A stretch of DNA of 64,000 bases from Patagioenas fasciata (lineage: Eukaryota; Chordata; Aves; Columbiformes; Columbidae). Shown piece by piece: positions 40,801-51,150 of the stretch. The notes below the pieces were generated by a model, which was given only the letters and a program-made list of their open reading frames with translations, was not told the DNA's origin and did not search any database. Position 1 is the first letter of the stretch. Each line of letters starts with the position of its first letter. A program made the translations under genes and the position numbers. The stretch covers positions 123,784,001 through 123,848,000 of the forward strand of contig NC_092520.1 in the NCBI RefSeq assembly GCF_037038585.1, read 5' to 3'.

Positions 40801-42890
40801 GAAAGGATTTGTCTTTTCCCCCTTGTATTTTCTTCTTTCCTTTCTCAACTGTTTTTGTTCAGAAATCACCCTTAGCAAGTTCTCAGCTTGTCTCTGGTGG
40901 AATTGCCATTTCAATGGCATCACATTTGTTTCCCTGGGCTTGGAATAAAGCTTGCTGCGTTGGGGGGGACTGCTCACCTTGTTTAGTTTGAGGATGTGGT
41001 TTTGTGGTTTCCTTTTTCCTTTCCTTTCCTTTCCTTTCCTTTCCTTTCCTTTCCTTTCCTTTCCTTTCCTTTCCTTTCCTTTCCTTTCCTTTCCTTTCCT
41101 TTCCTTTCCTTTCCTTTCCTTTCCTTTCCTTTCCTTTCCTTTCCTTTCCTTTCCTTTCCTTTCCTTTCCTTTCCTTTCCTTTCCTTTCCTTTCCTTTCCT
41201 TTCCTTTCCTTTCCTCCTTTTAATTTTTCCCTGTAGATTTTTTGGGGGAGGCTCAATAGAGTATGGTCAGTAATTCCTGCCAATCTAAGATTACTCTTTC
41301 TACGCAGCATGACAGTGTGTGTTTCATTGTGCTCCATGAGTCCATGCTTCCAGGATCTGCTCTGCCCTTGTGCACCTGCCACATTCCCAGTGACTCACTT
41401 GCAGTGCCCTGAGTACCTGCCTTGTTGTCTCTCAGATAGTCACAAGCTGAGTAACAGCATTAACCTGCTCAGATTCTCTTGTTTTTAAACAAAATAAGTG
41501 TTGTGTAGGGAGCAGTTCTATTTTGATGTGGTATTTCCTTCAGCCCAATACTATCTGTTCTCCAGAAGCAGTGAGGTGAACTGTTTGAATACTAGGTTAC
41601 AACTCAGTCTTTGAGCCATTGTGTCCTTGAAGGCTCCAAAGCTGATGATTAAAAGGGATTACCTTAATAGAGCATTTTAATAGCAAATGAACTTCTAGCA
41701 TAGCTGTATCTTTTAGTTACGTGATGGCACCCGATTTGAAGAATGCTGTTCTGCGGTGCAAGGTTTGGGGGTTTTCTCCTTAGTGCTTTAATTTGCAGTT
41801 AGTGAATGTGAATTGTGTATCTCATTTCTATACTTTCACAGGTTATATTTTATCTGTCTGAAAAAAGACCTTGCAGATCTGCTTTAATGGAAAGTAAATA
41901 GTCTATTCAACTCTATTTCTGTGAGGAAGTAAAAAAGAATCTCTTCTGTTCATCCACTAGCAGTCATGAAGCTTTCAGGAAACATGAAATCTTAAGCCGC
42001 TATTTTGCCTGTGTTTAGTAAAAAATTGTCAACAGGTTAATAGGTGAAGGGCATGTTAACAGACAGCATGATCCATCAAGAAGTCATATTTCCTTAGGAA
42101 ATCAGTAGCTCAGTGAAACCCCTGAGTCCACTTACCTGCTAAAGAAGTTGCAGAATTTGCAGAAATGTTTTAAAGGTACAGCCCAGTTATTAGTTCAGGC
42201 TGTTAGTGCAACTGTACATTCTGATATTTTTTCACGCAAGCAGCTAGCAAAGTGTGATATCTAACTAGCACTTTTGGTGTGCTGTAACCCATTTTGTATG
42301 CGCAGTTGCAGCATTTTCCAGTTATGCGGTGCATATAAATGTTTGAAGTATATTCTGCAACTCTGAATGGACGCTGCTTTCTACTTGTCAGTGTTGTACA
42401 AAAAAATAACTTTAGTTAACTGTGTATACATTAAGAAATGAGAAAGCAAAATGCATACCAGCTAGTTTCCTGAGCTGTCGATTATAGGCTGTTAAGATGG
42501 TTTCGTTATTTTTCACATTTATATGTATACCTATTTATAACTCTAGATTTATAAGTCTTGCATGTTCCCCCTTCCCCTCGGTATGTCACGGCTTATGTTG
42601 ATTTTTTTATTGTTGTTGTTATTTGCAGGTCTGCTATTAAAGCATTGCGTCCTGGTGGATCTCTGGTCTATTCTACATGCACGCTCTCGAAGGCAGAAAA
42701 CAGCGATGTGATAAATCTCATTCTGCACTCCTGCAGTAATGTTATACCTGTAGACATAAGTGAAATGGCCAAAGCCCTTTCTCAGGAATTCACTTTTCTC
42801 ACTGGCACACAACAGCATGAACTTCTGGTTCTCCCAGAGAAAGGGAGAGCATGGGGTCCAATGTATGTAGCTAAATTAAAGAAAATTTAG
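22738..42890 (+). CDS. NSUN3: NSUN3, mitochondrial tRNA-Met (cytosine-34-C5)-methyltransferase, complete
   Basis: Join of 22738-22839, 24269-24378, 25849-26192, 28089-28243, 28671-28792 and 42629-42890: 1095 nt, 364 residues plus TAG. NSUN3 uses S-adenosylmethionine to make m5C at the wobble base of mitochondrial tRNA-Met, which ALKBH1 then oxidises to f5C so that AUA is read as Met (family knowledge). Visible: an Arg/Ala/Leu-rich, acid-free N terminus (1-34) resembling a mitochondrial presequence; an N-terminal helix with [12 protein letters not shown]; the SAM motif [10 protein letters not shown] at 167-176; EYD at 192-194; VDAPCS with Cys244; and VYSTCTL with Cys295. The two cysteines are the release and nucleophile residues of the Nop2/Sun family. 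From residue 35 on, the two cysteines sit a constant 30 residues later than in human as I recall it. The start was chosen as the only ATG in the CpG-island exon that stays open and splices in phase; G at -3. Confidence 0.95.
22898..22915 (+). promoter_or_regulatory. NSUN3: ETS (GABP/NRF-2-like) and adjacent Sp1-like motifs
   Basis: CCGGAAG at 22898-22904 followed at once by CGGGGCGGGAC. GABP/NRF-2 sites paired with Sp1 are common at promoters of nuclear genes for mitochondrial proteins, which fits NSUN3. The motifs are short, so chance is possible. Confidence 0.4.
23458..23625 (-). mobile_element. CR1 3' fragment in NSUN3 intron 1
   Basis: Plus-strand TTTTGGTTGGAAGCGACCC, AAGTCCAACCATGACCCAA and TTCCCTGGGCAGCCTG mark the inverted CR1 3' end. 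It is about 170 bp and more diverged than the copy at 27361. Confidence 0.85.
24269..24378 (+). CDS. NSUN3: NSUN3 exon 2
   Basis: 110 nt, phase 0 in and split Arg (AG|A) out: [20 protein letters not shown] then [16 protein letters not shown]. It matches the conserved N-terminal helix of NSUN3. The donor is GTCTGT, a weak match to consensus. Confidence 0.93.
24379..25848 (+). other. NSUN3: NSUN3 intron 2, nothing recognised
   Basis: 1.47 kb of AT-rich sequence ending in a long T run and AAATCCAG. No transposon recognised. Confidence 0.8.
25849..26192 (+). CDS. NSUN3: NSUN3 exon 3 with SAM-binding motif I
   Basis: 344 nt, residues 71-186. It holds [28 protein letters not shown] and the SAM-binding [11 protein letters not shown]. 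Donor GTAATG, phase 1. Confidence 0.96.
26193..28088 (+). other. NSUN3: NSUN3 intron 3 with inverted CR1
   Basis: 1.9 kb. Contains the minus-strand CR1 at 27361-27826; the rest is unique, with a T run near 26537. Acceptor TTTTCTAAG. Confidence 0.85.
27361..27826 (-). mobile_element. CR1 3' fragment, same subfamily as the copy at 31036
   Basis: About 465 bp with tail on the left. On the minus strand it reads [38 protein letters not shown] and LCQGRFRW. 27493-27606 is a perfect 114-nt reverse complement of 32059-32172. It is 5'-truncated, so transcription competence is not expected. Confidence 0.93.
28089..28243 (+). CDS. NSUN3: NSUN3 exon 4
   Basis: 155 nt, residues 187-237: [18 protein letters not shown] ... 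[17 protein letters not shown] ... SYDK. EYD is the acidic SAM-contacting region after motif I. Donor GTAACA, phase 0. Intron 4 (28244-28670, 427 nt) is T-rich and empty. Confidence 0.95.
28671..28792 (+). CDS. NSUN3: NSUN3 exon 5 with VDAPCS
   Basis: 122 nt, residues 238-278: [18 protein letters not shown] and on to QFQLLR (split Arg). Cys244 is the family's conserved PC-motif cysteine, which helps release the product. Donor GTGAGA. Confidence 0.96.
31036..32298 (+). mobile_element. CR1 LINE with internal deletion of the catalytic region
   Basis: About 1.26 kb. The left part reads [54 protein letters not shown] and [17 protein letters not shown]; the right part reads [35 protein letters not shown] and LYNYLKGGC. 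The block between NWLEG (near 31565) and LGVLLNSQL (near 31632), which should carry the FADD motif, is missing. A TAG at 31209-31211 and frameshifts also break it. The tail ends near 32298. Confidence 0.93.
35570..35760 (+). mobile_element. LTR-like patch (weak)
   Basis: CCATTTTGTCTTCCATCGGA followed by CAAATAAATAGTCTC and then TCTGCACCCTG resembles the polyadenylation region of a gammaretroviral-type LTR. No paired ends, primer-binding site or coding sequence visible. Confidence 0.22.
41013..41215 (+). repeat. (TTTCC)n pentanucleotide array, about 40 units
   Basis: Near-perfect TTTCC/TTCCT units over 200 bp, polypurine (GGAAA) on the other strand. Open frames here encode only FLSFP or KERKG repeats and are not genes. 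It lies in NSUN3 intron 5. Confidence 0.98.
42629..42890 (+). CDS. NSUN3: NSUN3 exon 6 with VYSTCTL nucleophile motif and stop
   Basis: 262 nt, residues 279-364: [24 protein letters not shown]..., ending [11 protein letters not shown] and TAG at 42888-42890. Cys295 in TCT is the expected catalytic nucleophile. The C terminus is about six residues shorter than human as I recall it. Confidence 0.96.
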
Positions 42891-43290
42891 TCCATCTGAT
42901 GCCTGTTAGTTTTTTAAAAGAGATATGTGATAAATTAATATTTATTTCTAATGTAGTATGTGTATATGAACAAGTCCAAGGCAACTGAATTTAGAGCATT
43001 GCAGTTTTGTGTCAGCTGCTGCCTAATAAAAAGGAAGCTGACACTTAGTGTAGCTTAAAATACCGGGTGTGCCTTTTGATGCAGACTTGTGAGCCTATGT
43101 GAAGTTCTTATGAAGTCAGGGGAGCTTTGTATCATTTTCAGGGTGATGCTCTTAGATGGATTTGCATCCTAGATAGAGGCATAATGCAGCAGGGCTTTTT
43201 GCATGGTTTTTTGATTTTACTTTTTAATTACTAATTTGGTTTTAATGCAGTATATTTTAAAATAAATGGTTCAGTGGTCTGAAGTCATGG
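42891..43290 (+). other. NSUN3: NSUN3 3' UTR (estimated)
   Basis: AATAAA at 43025-43030 and 43261-43266 are the nearest polyadenylation signals, giving UTRs of roughly 0.15 or 0.4 kb. Confidence 0.55.
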
Positions 43291-44940
43291 AAATCCTGCA
43301 TTCTTTCTCAGACACATCTAGAAATCTGTTTTCCTGTAAAAACTGATTTGTATGCAGTCTGTCATCTTAAGCGCTATTTCAGGCACTGGCAAAGCAGGTT
43401 TCCTATTTGCTAAGTTGTTTACTGGTTAAAAACTGTCTTTTGTTTACTATTGCAAAGGTCAACATCTATATTGACACCAGCTTTTTTTTTTAATGTATAT
43501 TTGAGCCTACAAAAGTACAAATTGAAGGAGTAAATTACAATGAAACATCCTTAAGACAGTAGATTTAGATGTGTTTAGCTTTGGTACTCAGTTTGTTGCA
43601 TAATACAGTACATCCATCAGTCTCTAGAGCACATATTTGAAAGCAGAATGATTAATAACCACAATAATAGCACAGTATTCAGAGAGTTTTGTTACATAAT
43701 TACACTCATGACAAGCAAAACAGACTATCTGGAGAAGTGGCTTATCCACGGAGTTAAAAAATGTTACGTGAATTCGTGTATACAGAAAGAGTCCCAGTGA
43801 GAACATCTACTGATAATGTTTGTAGGTGTCCTCATTTCTGCTACACAGTGCTATAGATAAATATATAGACATATGTGCATATGTTCCTGCATATGCACAT
43901 ATAAACTTCTGATCTGTCAGTGCTTGAATTATGCCTATGAATGGATCACCTAACGGTGTATTTATTAGGTTGAATGTTTATCTTGAAGTAGAATTAAGCC
44001 TTTTCATTCCTTGCCAAGGAAAGAGGAGTCCTTTCTCTGATTGAAACTTACAATAGATGTTTTTAAGGAATAGTGTTTTAAAGAGCAGGTTTTTTTCTGG
44101 TAGATGAGTTGCTTATGTGGAAATGTGTGTGTGTAAGAGACTGTCTGCGTTTATATATTTCCTATATTTTGTGTGTACTACATCTCTATGTATACATGTA
44201 ACTACAAGATTTTTACAATAACAAACACAATTTGTTAGTGCAGATTTGTTTGGGACTTTTTTTCTGAATACAAAAGAATATAAATTTGTGAATACTGGAA
44301 AAAAAACCACCAAATGGGTGATTTTGCACCTTGTTAACAAAGGCAGGAATAAAGTTCATCGCCTGAAGTCTTCTGTAAGGAGCTCTGTGTTACAATGCTG
44401 GAAATGCAGTAGTTCTACATTAAATTCTCCAGTGATTCTGTTGCTATGAGCTCAGAAATACTTGTTACAACTGTGACTGAGCTGCCTTTTGTCTCTGAAA
44501 AATTCGGTTGACTTTCCAATGCCTTTACTCTCCGCTCACCTTGTTACACTGATGAGCCTCAACTCTGCGTTCACAGCAGTTCTCTGTCCGCACGCCTGTG
44601 ATCACGGAGCACTCAACATTTGTCCCCACTGAGCATGTGGCTGCTGGGAAGGTCCTGTCCCTAGAATCTAGAGCAGTGAGAGGGGAGCATGCAGAAGCAC
44701 AGTACTTGAACTGAAGAAAATCTCAGTTGCTTAAAAGCAGATGCTGGTTTTGAGTGGCAGCTTTGTTTCTTCAGGTTTCTGTGACTATGAGGAGGATGGG
44801 CAGTTTGCCTTCTTGCTGCTGCACCTTTTGCTGAAGGAAATAAATGTATAAGGTACTCTGCCCCTTTGGTGCATGGTCTTCCATGGTTATCCTTTCTCCT
44901 GCTTTGTGATGAAAAATGTTTGAGGTGCCCCTGTGGTATT
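43291..44940. other. Intergenic downstream of NSUN3
   Basis: 1.65 kb without a gene. It contains the hairpin at 43871-43902; otherwise unique AT-rich sequence. Confidence 0.7.
43871..43902. repeat. Perfect inverted repeat, 13-bp arms and 6-nt loop
   Basis: ATATGTGCATATG (43871-43883), loop TTCCTG, then CATATGCACATAT (43890-43902): exact reverse complements. Each arm also holds short palindromes (CATATG, TGCA). It is about 1 kb past the NSUN3 stop. It does not look like a terminator or tRNA. Confidence 0.9.
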
Positions 44941-44943
44941 ATA

Positions 44944-45345
44944 TCGTCAGCAGTGTCTCTGAAAACTGAAGAGGATATAAAGCGTATGCAACTTGAGGCA
45001 CAGAAGTTACTAATGTATGCAGATGATATTGTGTTACAATGAAAAGACCTAACAGCATCTGTCCCAGAAACATTAAATGTTATATCCAGATTTGAAGTCA
45101 TCTCAGGCTACTGGATGAAATAACAATACCTTCGTCAAAAAGCTTTCCATCAGTTTTATTTGCCCTGTGGAAATTGAAATGGAAAGCCAACAATGTAACT
45201 TACTCAGGAATGGAATTGAAATACGTGGTTAAACTGAATGGTTGAGGAGAATGCAGGCTAGGTGATCAGAGAAAGAACAAAGGCAACTTTGAAAACTGAA
45301 CTTCGCTCAGTCTCGGCGTATGGGCAGGTCCCTGTGAACTACATT
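44944..45345 (+). mobile_element. Degenerate L1/Tx1-like LINE reverse transcriptase fragment
   Basis: A plus-strand frame reads SLKTEEDIKRMQLEAQKLLM then YADDIVLQ (YADD at 45016-45027), a stop (TGA 45040-45042), and after it ASVPETLNVISRFEVISGYW. After a one-base frame change, LWKLKWKANNVTYSGMELKY follows. The order YADD, ...F..ISGY, ...YxGxxL is that of the L1/Tx1 clade reverse transcriptase palm; CR1 has FADDTKL with a different continuation. Stops and a frameshift show it is dead and old. Clade placement is from motif memory, not alignment. Confidence 0.55.
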
Positions 45346-48300
45346 ACCTTAGACCTAAATTATGCAGCAGGGCCTCCTGATAAGTAGAAGCTGCACCGAG
45401 TTCTGCATAACCCTTTGCTGATCTCCTGGAATTTCTTTTCAGCTAGTCTGAAAATACATCAAAAAGGAAGGGAAAAAATTAGGCAGATTAATAAATAGTA
45501 TTTATTTTGGTTTGGTGCAGATGAACACTAGTCCAGATCACTGTGGAGTTTTTCTGTTCTGATGGGTTCCGGCTGACGACAGGGATTTGATAAGCACATG
45601 TGGAGGGAGAAGGGGTGGGGAAGGGAAAAGCAGAAGGGATGGGAGGCATGCCTGTAGAGATAAGGGACAAGGTTTGCAGGTGTGGGGAAGCAGCTTCCAC
45701 CCAAGGGTACTTATTGAAAAGATTTTGTGTCCGTTCAGGTACCTCTTGGGTATTTCTGATGTCCCAAGATGACTTGTGCTCACCTTCAGGACAAGGCTGC
45801 AACATTTTCCCTTTTTATACCTTTTTTTCCTAGGGATTTTTTATTGAATTCTTTACTATGTCCTGCCTCCTCTGATAGAAATGGGGCAGTGAACAAGCCA
45901 GCCTCGCTATCTTAGAGGGAATTGCAGCCCATGGGATTAGGCAATGAGCAAGATGAAAGCAAGAAAATGACCATTTTTGCTGGATTGTGGAGTCACCAGA
46001 GCAATCTTCATTATCTCTAATGAGGGCAATCAAGAGTGTTTGTGCAACTACTCACAATCATGTGTATAGCACACATCAGTGCCAGTATCCCTCAGAGGCA
46101 GCAGATATAACTGGAGCTCAAATACTATTGTGTTTTTCTGCCCTTCCCTTTTCAAACATACAAAAAGTAATTTCCCTGTTAGTTTCAGGGGAGGGTAGGT
46201 GGCACGATAAGAAGTGAAAGCCTTATATAAAGGCAGCTGCAGCATTTGCCACATTTTACCCTTTATTCAGTGACATCTGGCACAATTCAATTACGGCTTG
46301 TCAAAAGCATTCTCCACTGTGGAACAGAGTGGAAAAACAGATTACACACCAATGGCCGTGGACTGTTACAGTCAACTAGGGGACTAATGAACTCTTGGCT
46401 TTCTTAGCAAGATGTGCAAAGAGAAGGGGAAGCACACTGAAAGAGGGGTAAAATTGGAAAGATCAAGACTACAGCAGCGGAAGAAAATGTGAAATACTGG
46501 AGATTCCATGGCTTTCAGCATGGAAGAGCAGCGGTGCTGCACCCTGCACAGGCAAAGGTCTGTGAGTGTCTGGGCGTTGGGAGAGGAGGGATCCTTTGGG
46601 GGAGAGCCAAGTTCCCTGTGCTGGGATGGGAGGATCTCCTTAGTTCCTTTGGCTATCTTAGGAAAAAAATGTCTTCTGAGGACATCTATCGTGAAAACTG
46701 CGGGAGGCTTGCTTTATATTCGCAGGGTGTTTAAATTAGCTATGGATATTTAAATAGAGTATTGCTACCTGTTTCTTGCAAAATGAATGTCTGTATCGGT
46801 GCAGTGTACCTATCAGAAAAAGCTGATTTGGTGGAAGGAAATTTTGAGATTCTGATTTGGCTTAAATAGTCTGTTTTGTAGTAGAATATGGGTTACTGAT
46901 AGGGTGATTTAACTTTATGCAGTATTGGCTACAAATGAGAATCTTTCTTCCAGGGGAAACTTGAACAGCATATACTGGTAGTCACTTAACTTCCAGGTAA
47001 AAGTCAAACTTCAAGTTCTCAGTTATCAGTTTGTCAAAGTTGGATCAGAGAGCACAGGGCATCTGCAGTTACTAGTCTTAGCTTTTAGATGGTGCTGCTC
47101 TGTGCCCATTGCCTGATTTTTGACTAAAAATAGGGTTTTTTTCTAAGACAGATCGTAGCAATCATGAAACATTTGTCAGCAAAAGCTTTCATCGACTGAT
47201 CTTCCTGGTTGCCTCCCAAGATTTGAGGTCAAGTTCTAATGGCCTTGGGAGGTTTTATTTTCTTAGCAGTTGTACATGGTTTTCAACACGAGCAAACATC
47301 ATAGAGCTCCCATGGCTCCATTTAAAAAATGTGTTTCAGGTGGTACCAAAATAAAATGTCCTGATCAAAAAGTCGCATCTATTCTTGAGAGGAAGGGATG
47401 GAACATAAAGCTGGCTTTTCTGCCAGTCTTTGTATTTCATTGAAGAATTTCCACTCCGTACAGCTATGTTTAAGGTGGTCATTTACATTAATGTTTTCTC
47501 ACTCTTTCACTTCGCGATGATCATATGGATGTGGCAGTATCATGGTCACTTACTGGTGTGCCATGGTGATGTAACCCTTCACAGTCTCAGGAGAAATGGA
47601 TCTGCTGCCCTGAAACCACAGGTAATAATTCTATAGCAAGAAGTGCTGCAAAAGTTGCGAACTGTTGAAGCAGATAGAAGCACTAGAAGGCAGCACAGCT
47701 ACCCAAATTTGACTGAGTCTGGCACTTCAACTGATTAATGATATTCTTAGCTTGTTCTTTCCAAAATGCAGCTTCACTGATGTATGGCTTTCATCTGTGC
47801 TGACCATGACTGTTTGGCCTGACCTGACTTCTGACAAGGCTACTCAAACAGAGCAGTCAAAATAGGCAAGAAGCTCATTTACATGCAGTGTCAGAGCAGC
47901 TCCCACAATGATCCAAGAGAGGTTTGTGTTACCTGTTGCTGTGTCTCAGTCACTTGTGCCATTCTGGTGTAAGATGTGTCAGGTGTGGGCCCTGAGATGA
48001 CTCCTCCTGATGCTCCCTTTGTCTCCAGGAACTTTCTTTGCTACTGGGGAGATCTCTAGAGGCCAGTGTCTTGCTTCAGTGGGGCTCTGGAATGAATGAA
48101 TGCCTTTCAGACCATCTTCTGACGTGCTTTAGTAAAGCACAGACTAACAAGGCAATGCTTCTGTCTCTGAGTAGCTCTCCTTGCAGCATCCTAACCTGCT
48201 CAGTGTCCCTTGATCTGGAGGCACATAAAAATGTAGCATATATTTTAGATGCACTTTCCTCCCTTTTTTCTTAGCGTTCTCAGTGCTTATTAATGTCCTA

Positions 48301-49397
48301 CCCTAAAAGAGGAAGGAGGCTGGTGCTCTGCCATAACTAAAACAAGGTAAAACCCAGAAGTGTAATGCGCAGTAGGGAGTAGATGGAGCAACATTAAAGT
48401 AACAACAGAATGGTAGCTTCATTTTTTAAATGATTTCTGCCTTCTTGAGAACAGTAAGACAAGCATGCGTGTATTACTGAGAATTAAATGGTGGTTTCTA
48501 GACAGAACTTTTCATTAGATTTTGCCCAGAAATAACTGTGCCCCCAAACTCCTTGTTCAATCTGGCTGACAAACAAGGACTGCCTGTATCAAGGGGTTTG
48601 GTGTTGTGTGTGCATTGTGAACATATTGAAAAGAGTCTCCTGTATCACTAGTTCCCGTTCCTTGCTTTGGTAAGTCTCCAATATGCCTGCCATAAACTGC
48701 TAAAACCTCACCTCAAAGATTTCAGTTTTCTTGTGCCCACTGGAATACAGTTCTGGAATTATGTTGCTTGAAATTCAGAGAAGTAAATGATAAGTTCATG
48801 TCCCTGCCTGCTGGTGTTCACTACCACACCAGGAACAACTGCTACTTCCTGCATTTGGATGTGGTGGGCTATGAAAAGCAGGGAAATCTGTAACTGACAG
48901 AGTTCTCAAAAAGTGTTTTTCTAATTGTCCCAAAGTGAAATAAGATGATAAGAGGAAATTCAGAGAGACATATTATGGTTTTGATAGTTTTTTTTTTTGG
49001 CTTTGTTGATTTATTTTATAGTAAAAATCTGGTTTTGCTGAGTGTGTGATTAAGTAACTGATAGAATAATTCTTTACAGGGAGTAGAAAATGCCAGAACA
49101 TTTGAGTAGTGTAAAACTAGACTGCACAGAGGATTAGAAAAGATACAAGCAGGCATAATTTTGTGTTGGCAGGAAGTAGACTTAATAGCATTTTTTTTTA
49201 TCTGTAATTTTTATGATTCTATGGCTAACCAGGGAACTGTTTAATGTTCCTGATACAGCCACTGAAGGTAGAAGAAGGAAGATTGACATCCCCAGCACTG
49301 TTATAATTCATTACTTCACACAGGTCTTTTATATTGTCACACCCATAAAGCGCCAGTGTGTGCACTTATAGCCAATTCATCTTTATATACTGCTACT
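45346..49397. other. Intergenic, nothing recognised
   Basis: 4 kb without gene or clear repeat. A TATATAAAGGC box at about 46223 was noted but lacks any supporting promoter or LTR structure. Confidence 0.65.
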
Positions 49398-49460
49398 GGT
49401 CCTATTGAAGTGAATGGCAAAACTCCCATCAATTTTAATGGCAGTGGGATATGGCCCATT
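49398..49460 (+). repeat. Ancient amniote interspersed-repeat motif
   Basis: TGAAGTGAATGGCAAAACTC followed by CATCAATTTTAATGGCAGTG and GGATATGGCCC resembles the 'TGACTTCAATGGGAG...GGATCAGGCCC' sequence widely repeated in turtles, crocodilians and birds, which I believe comes from old CR1/L3-type 3' ends. Family name uncertain. A (TTTA)n run follows at 49632-49660. Confidence 0.5.
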
Positions 49461-51044
49461 TTGTAGATATACAATGTATATTTCCTGAACACACTATTCT
49501 TTGTGTATAACGTGCCTCTCATCCTAGGTTCAGAGAATGTTTTATAAAGCAACTAAGTCACAACCATTGATGTAGTCTCCAGCTGATGGGATAACGTGAT
49601 CTGTCTTCAAAACGAGACTTAAAAGATGACATTTATTTATCTATTTATTTATTTATTTTAGACACAGCATGCACACAGAAGGTCTCCTTGTGTAAAGTTC
49701 TGTCTTTGGAAAATTTGCCCAAATAAATTGCAGGAGGTGACTATGTTAGAAATAGGTGTTACACTTGCAAGGTTAATATTGTGCTTCAGCATTTGAAAAA
49801 TAGGAAACATCAAAGAAAATTGAAGGCAGCATGGATCAGTGGGTTGGTACATTACACAGCAGTCTGCAGCACCAGAGGCTAAGAAAGGTCTCTTTTGGAA
49901 AGCATCTGTTTCAATAGCAACCCACTCAATTAGCAAGGTGCAAACAACAAGGAAAAAAGTAATTATTGATTCTTTGGATATTTTAGCTAGAGTTGTGATT
50001 GAGAAACATTTTCAACAGTGATACGGTGTCTGTTCCCTCTAGAACCCACCATCCTTGACCTTATTTGAGAAAAAAGTAGAATGTATGAGCCGTATTTTTG
50101 TAGCTGTAAACCCTGCTGATTATGCGTTGAAAGATCTGGATTCATAGCAGTGTTCAGCATGTGCATACTGAAAATGGAATTGCTTGACAGTCTGATGTCT
50201 TCACTCAAGAAGCTTCTTTTCTTCACAATAATATTATATGTGCTGGAGAGCAGTCACGTTCCCAGCTTAATGAGAGAACAGGGTTTGTAGAGGACTCAGA
50301 TGGGAAGTTTGCAGTTTAAATAAAGCTCTTAGAATGCAGTTGTGAGTTACATGCCAGTAGAGACTAAATAATTCAGCACAACAGCTGATGGATCACCTCT
50401 CCTTACTGTACAATACACTCTTCCACTTAGTACTTGCTGCAGTCACAGGTGCTGGGATTCGATTATGCAAAGACTTATGGACTCCTTCCTTGACTGGATG
50501 TATGCAAGGGTTTATCCAGCTTGTTGAAGTACCCTTTCCATTAGTTAGTGCCATGACATTGAAGAGTATCTCTTCATGAATGTGTTGATTTTAGTAGCTG
50601 TGCTGTGTTGAGGTGACACAGTAATTGAACAAACACCGACCTTCTGAAGGACATTAGCATCGTCTAAATGTACAGGCAGTCCACTTGCATCCAGTCCCTT
50701 ACATCCACTCTTGGAAAACAGTAGTTATCTGAGAAACTTACGAATTAACTGGTTTTGGTTGTCTGTTTTTCACCATCTTGGTATTTTCAGAGGTTGGTTT
50801 GTTTGTTTTTGCTAAGTAGCCTTTTCGTTTTTAATTATAGATACAAAGTTGACTTGAACTGTTGACTGGGATTTATATGCCTATGTGGTTCTCAGGAGAA
50901 TGCAGACCTTGAACTCAAGTGCTGAAAAGACGAAGTGCTGAATACAGTTTCATGTAGAGCAATGTAGCAAGTGCTGAAGTGTGCACCGTAACATCATTCA
51001 TTGTAAAGCATTATAAGCCACTACTGTGGCTTTGTGGAGAGGAT
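49461..51044. other. Intergenic, nothing recognised
   Basis: 1.6 kb unique sequence apart from the (TTTA)n run at 49632-49660. Confidence 0.65.
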
Positions 51045-51150
51045 GATGTTGTGGCAGTAGCACTAGCCTGAAGTTTAGGAGGTCAGAGGTCAGTTCCTAG
51101 TTTTCCTGTTAATCTCCTTTGGGCAATTTGCTTCTGATCTGATTTTCAGA
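51045..51150 (+). mobile_element. MIR/CORE-SINE-like tRNA-derived SINE relic
   Basis: GTGGCAGTAGCACTAGCCTG, then AGGAGGTCAGAGGTCAGTTC and CTCCTTTGGGCAATTTGCTT follow the order of a MIR-type SINE (tRNA-like A/B box region, then the 'TTGGGCAAGTCACTT' core). Highly diverged; identification by pattern memory. Confidence 0.45.

Larger units (their letters stand above)
28793..42628 (+). other. NSUN3: NSUN3 intron 5 (13.8 kb)
   Basis: Two-thirds of the gene's length. It holds a CR1 (31036-32298), the TTTCC array (41013-41215), a possible LTR-like patch (about 35570-35760) and several T/G-rich tracts (29165-29220, 30165-30195, 32520-32580, 36590-36690). The rest (28793-31035, 32299-41012, 41216-42628) shows no gene. 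The acceptor is TTATTTGCAG. Confidence 0.85.

Noticed and set aside
40756-41382. 208-codon minus-strand open frame with KERKG repeats
   Set aside because: It is only the translation of the (TTTCC)n array; the same holds for the plus-strand FLSFP frames.
44661-45101. 146-codon minus-strand open frame
   Set aside because: Antisense to the L1/Tx1-like fragment and flank; no family resemblance.
46215-46245. TATATAAAGGC box as a promoter
   Set aside because: No exon, CpG island or LTR structure around it; a single TATA-like string is expected by chance in AT-rich DNA.
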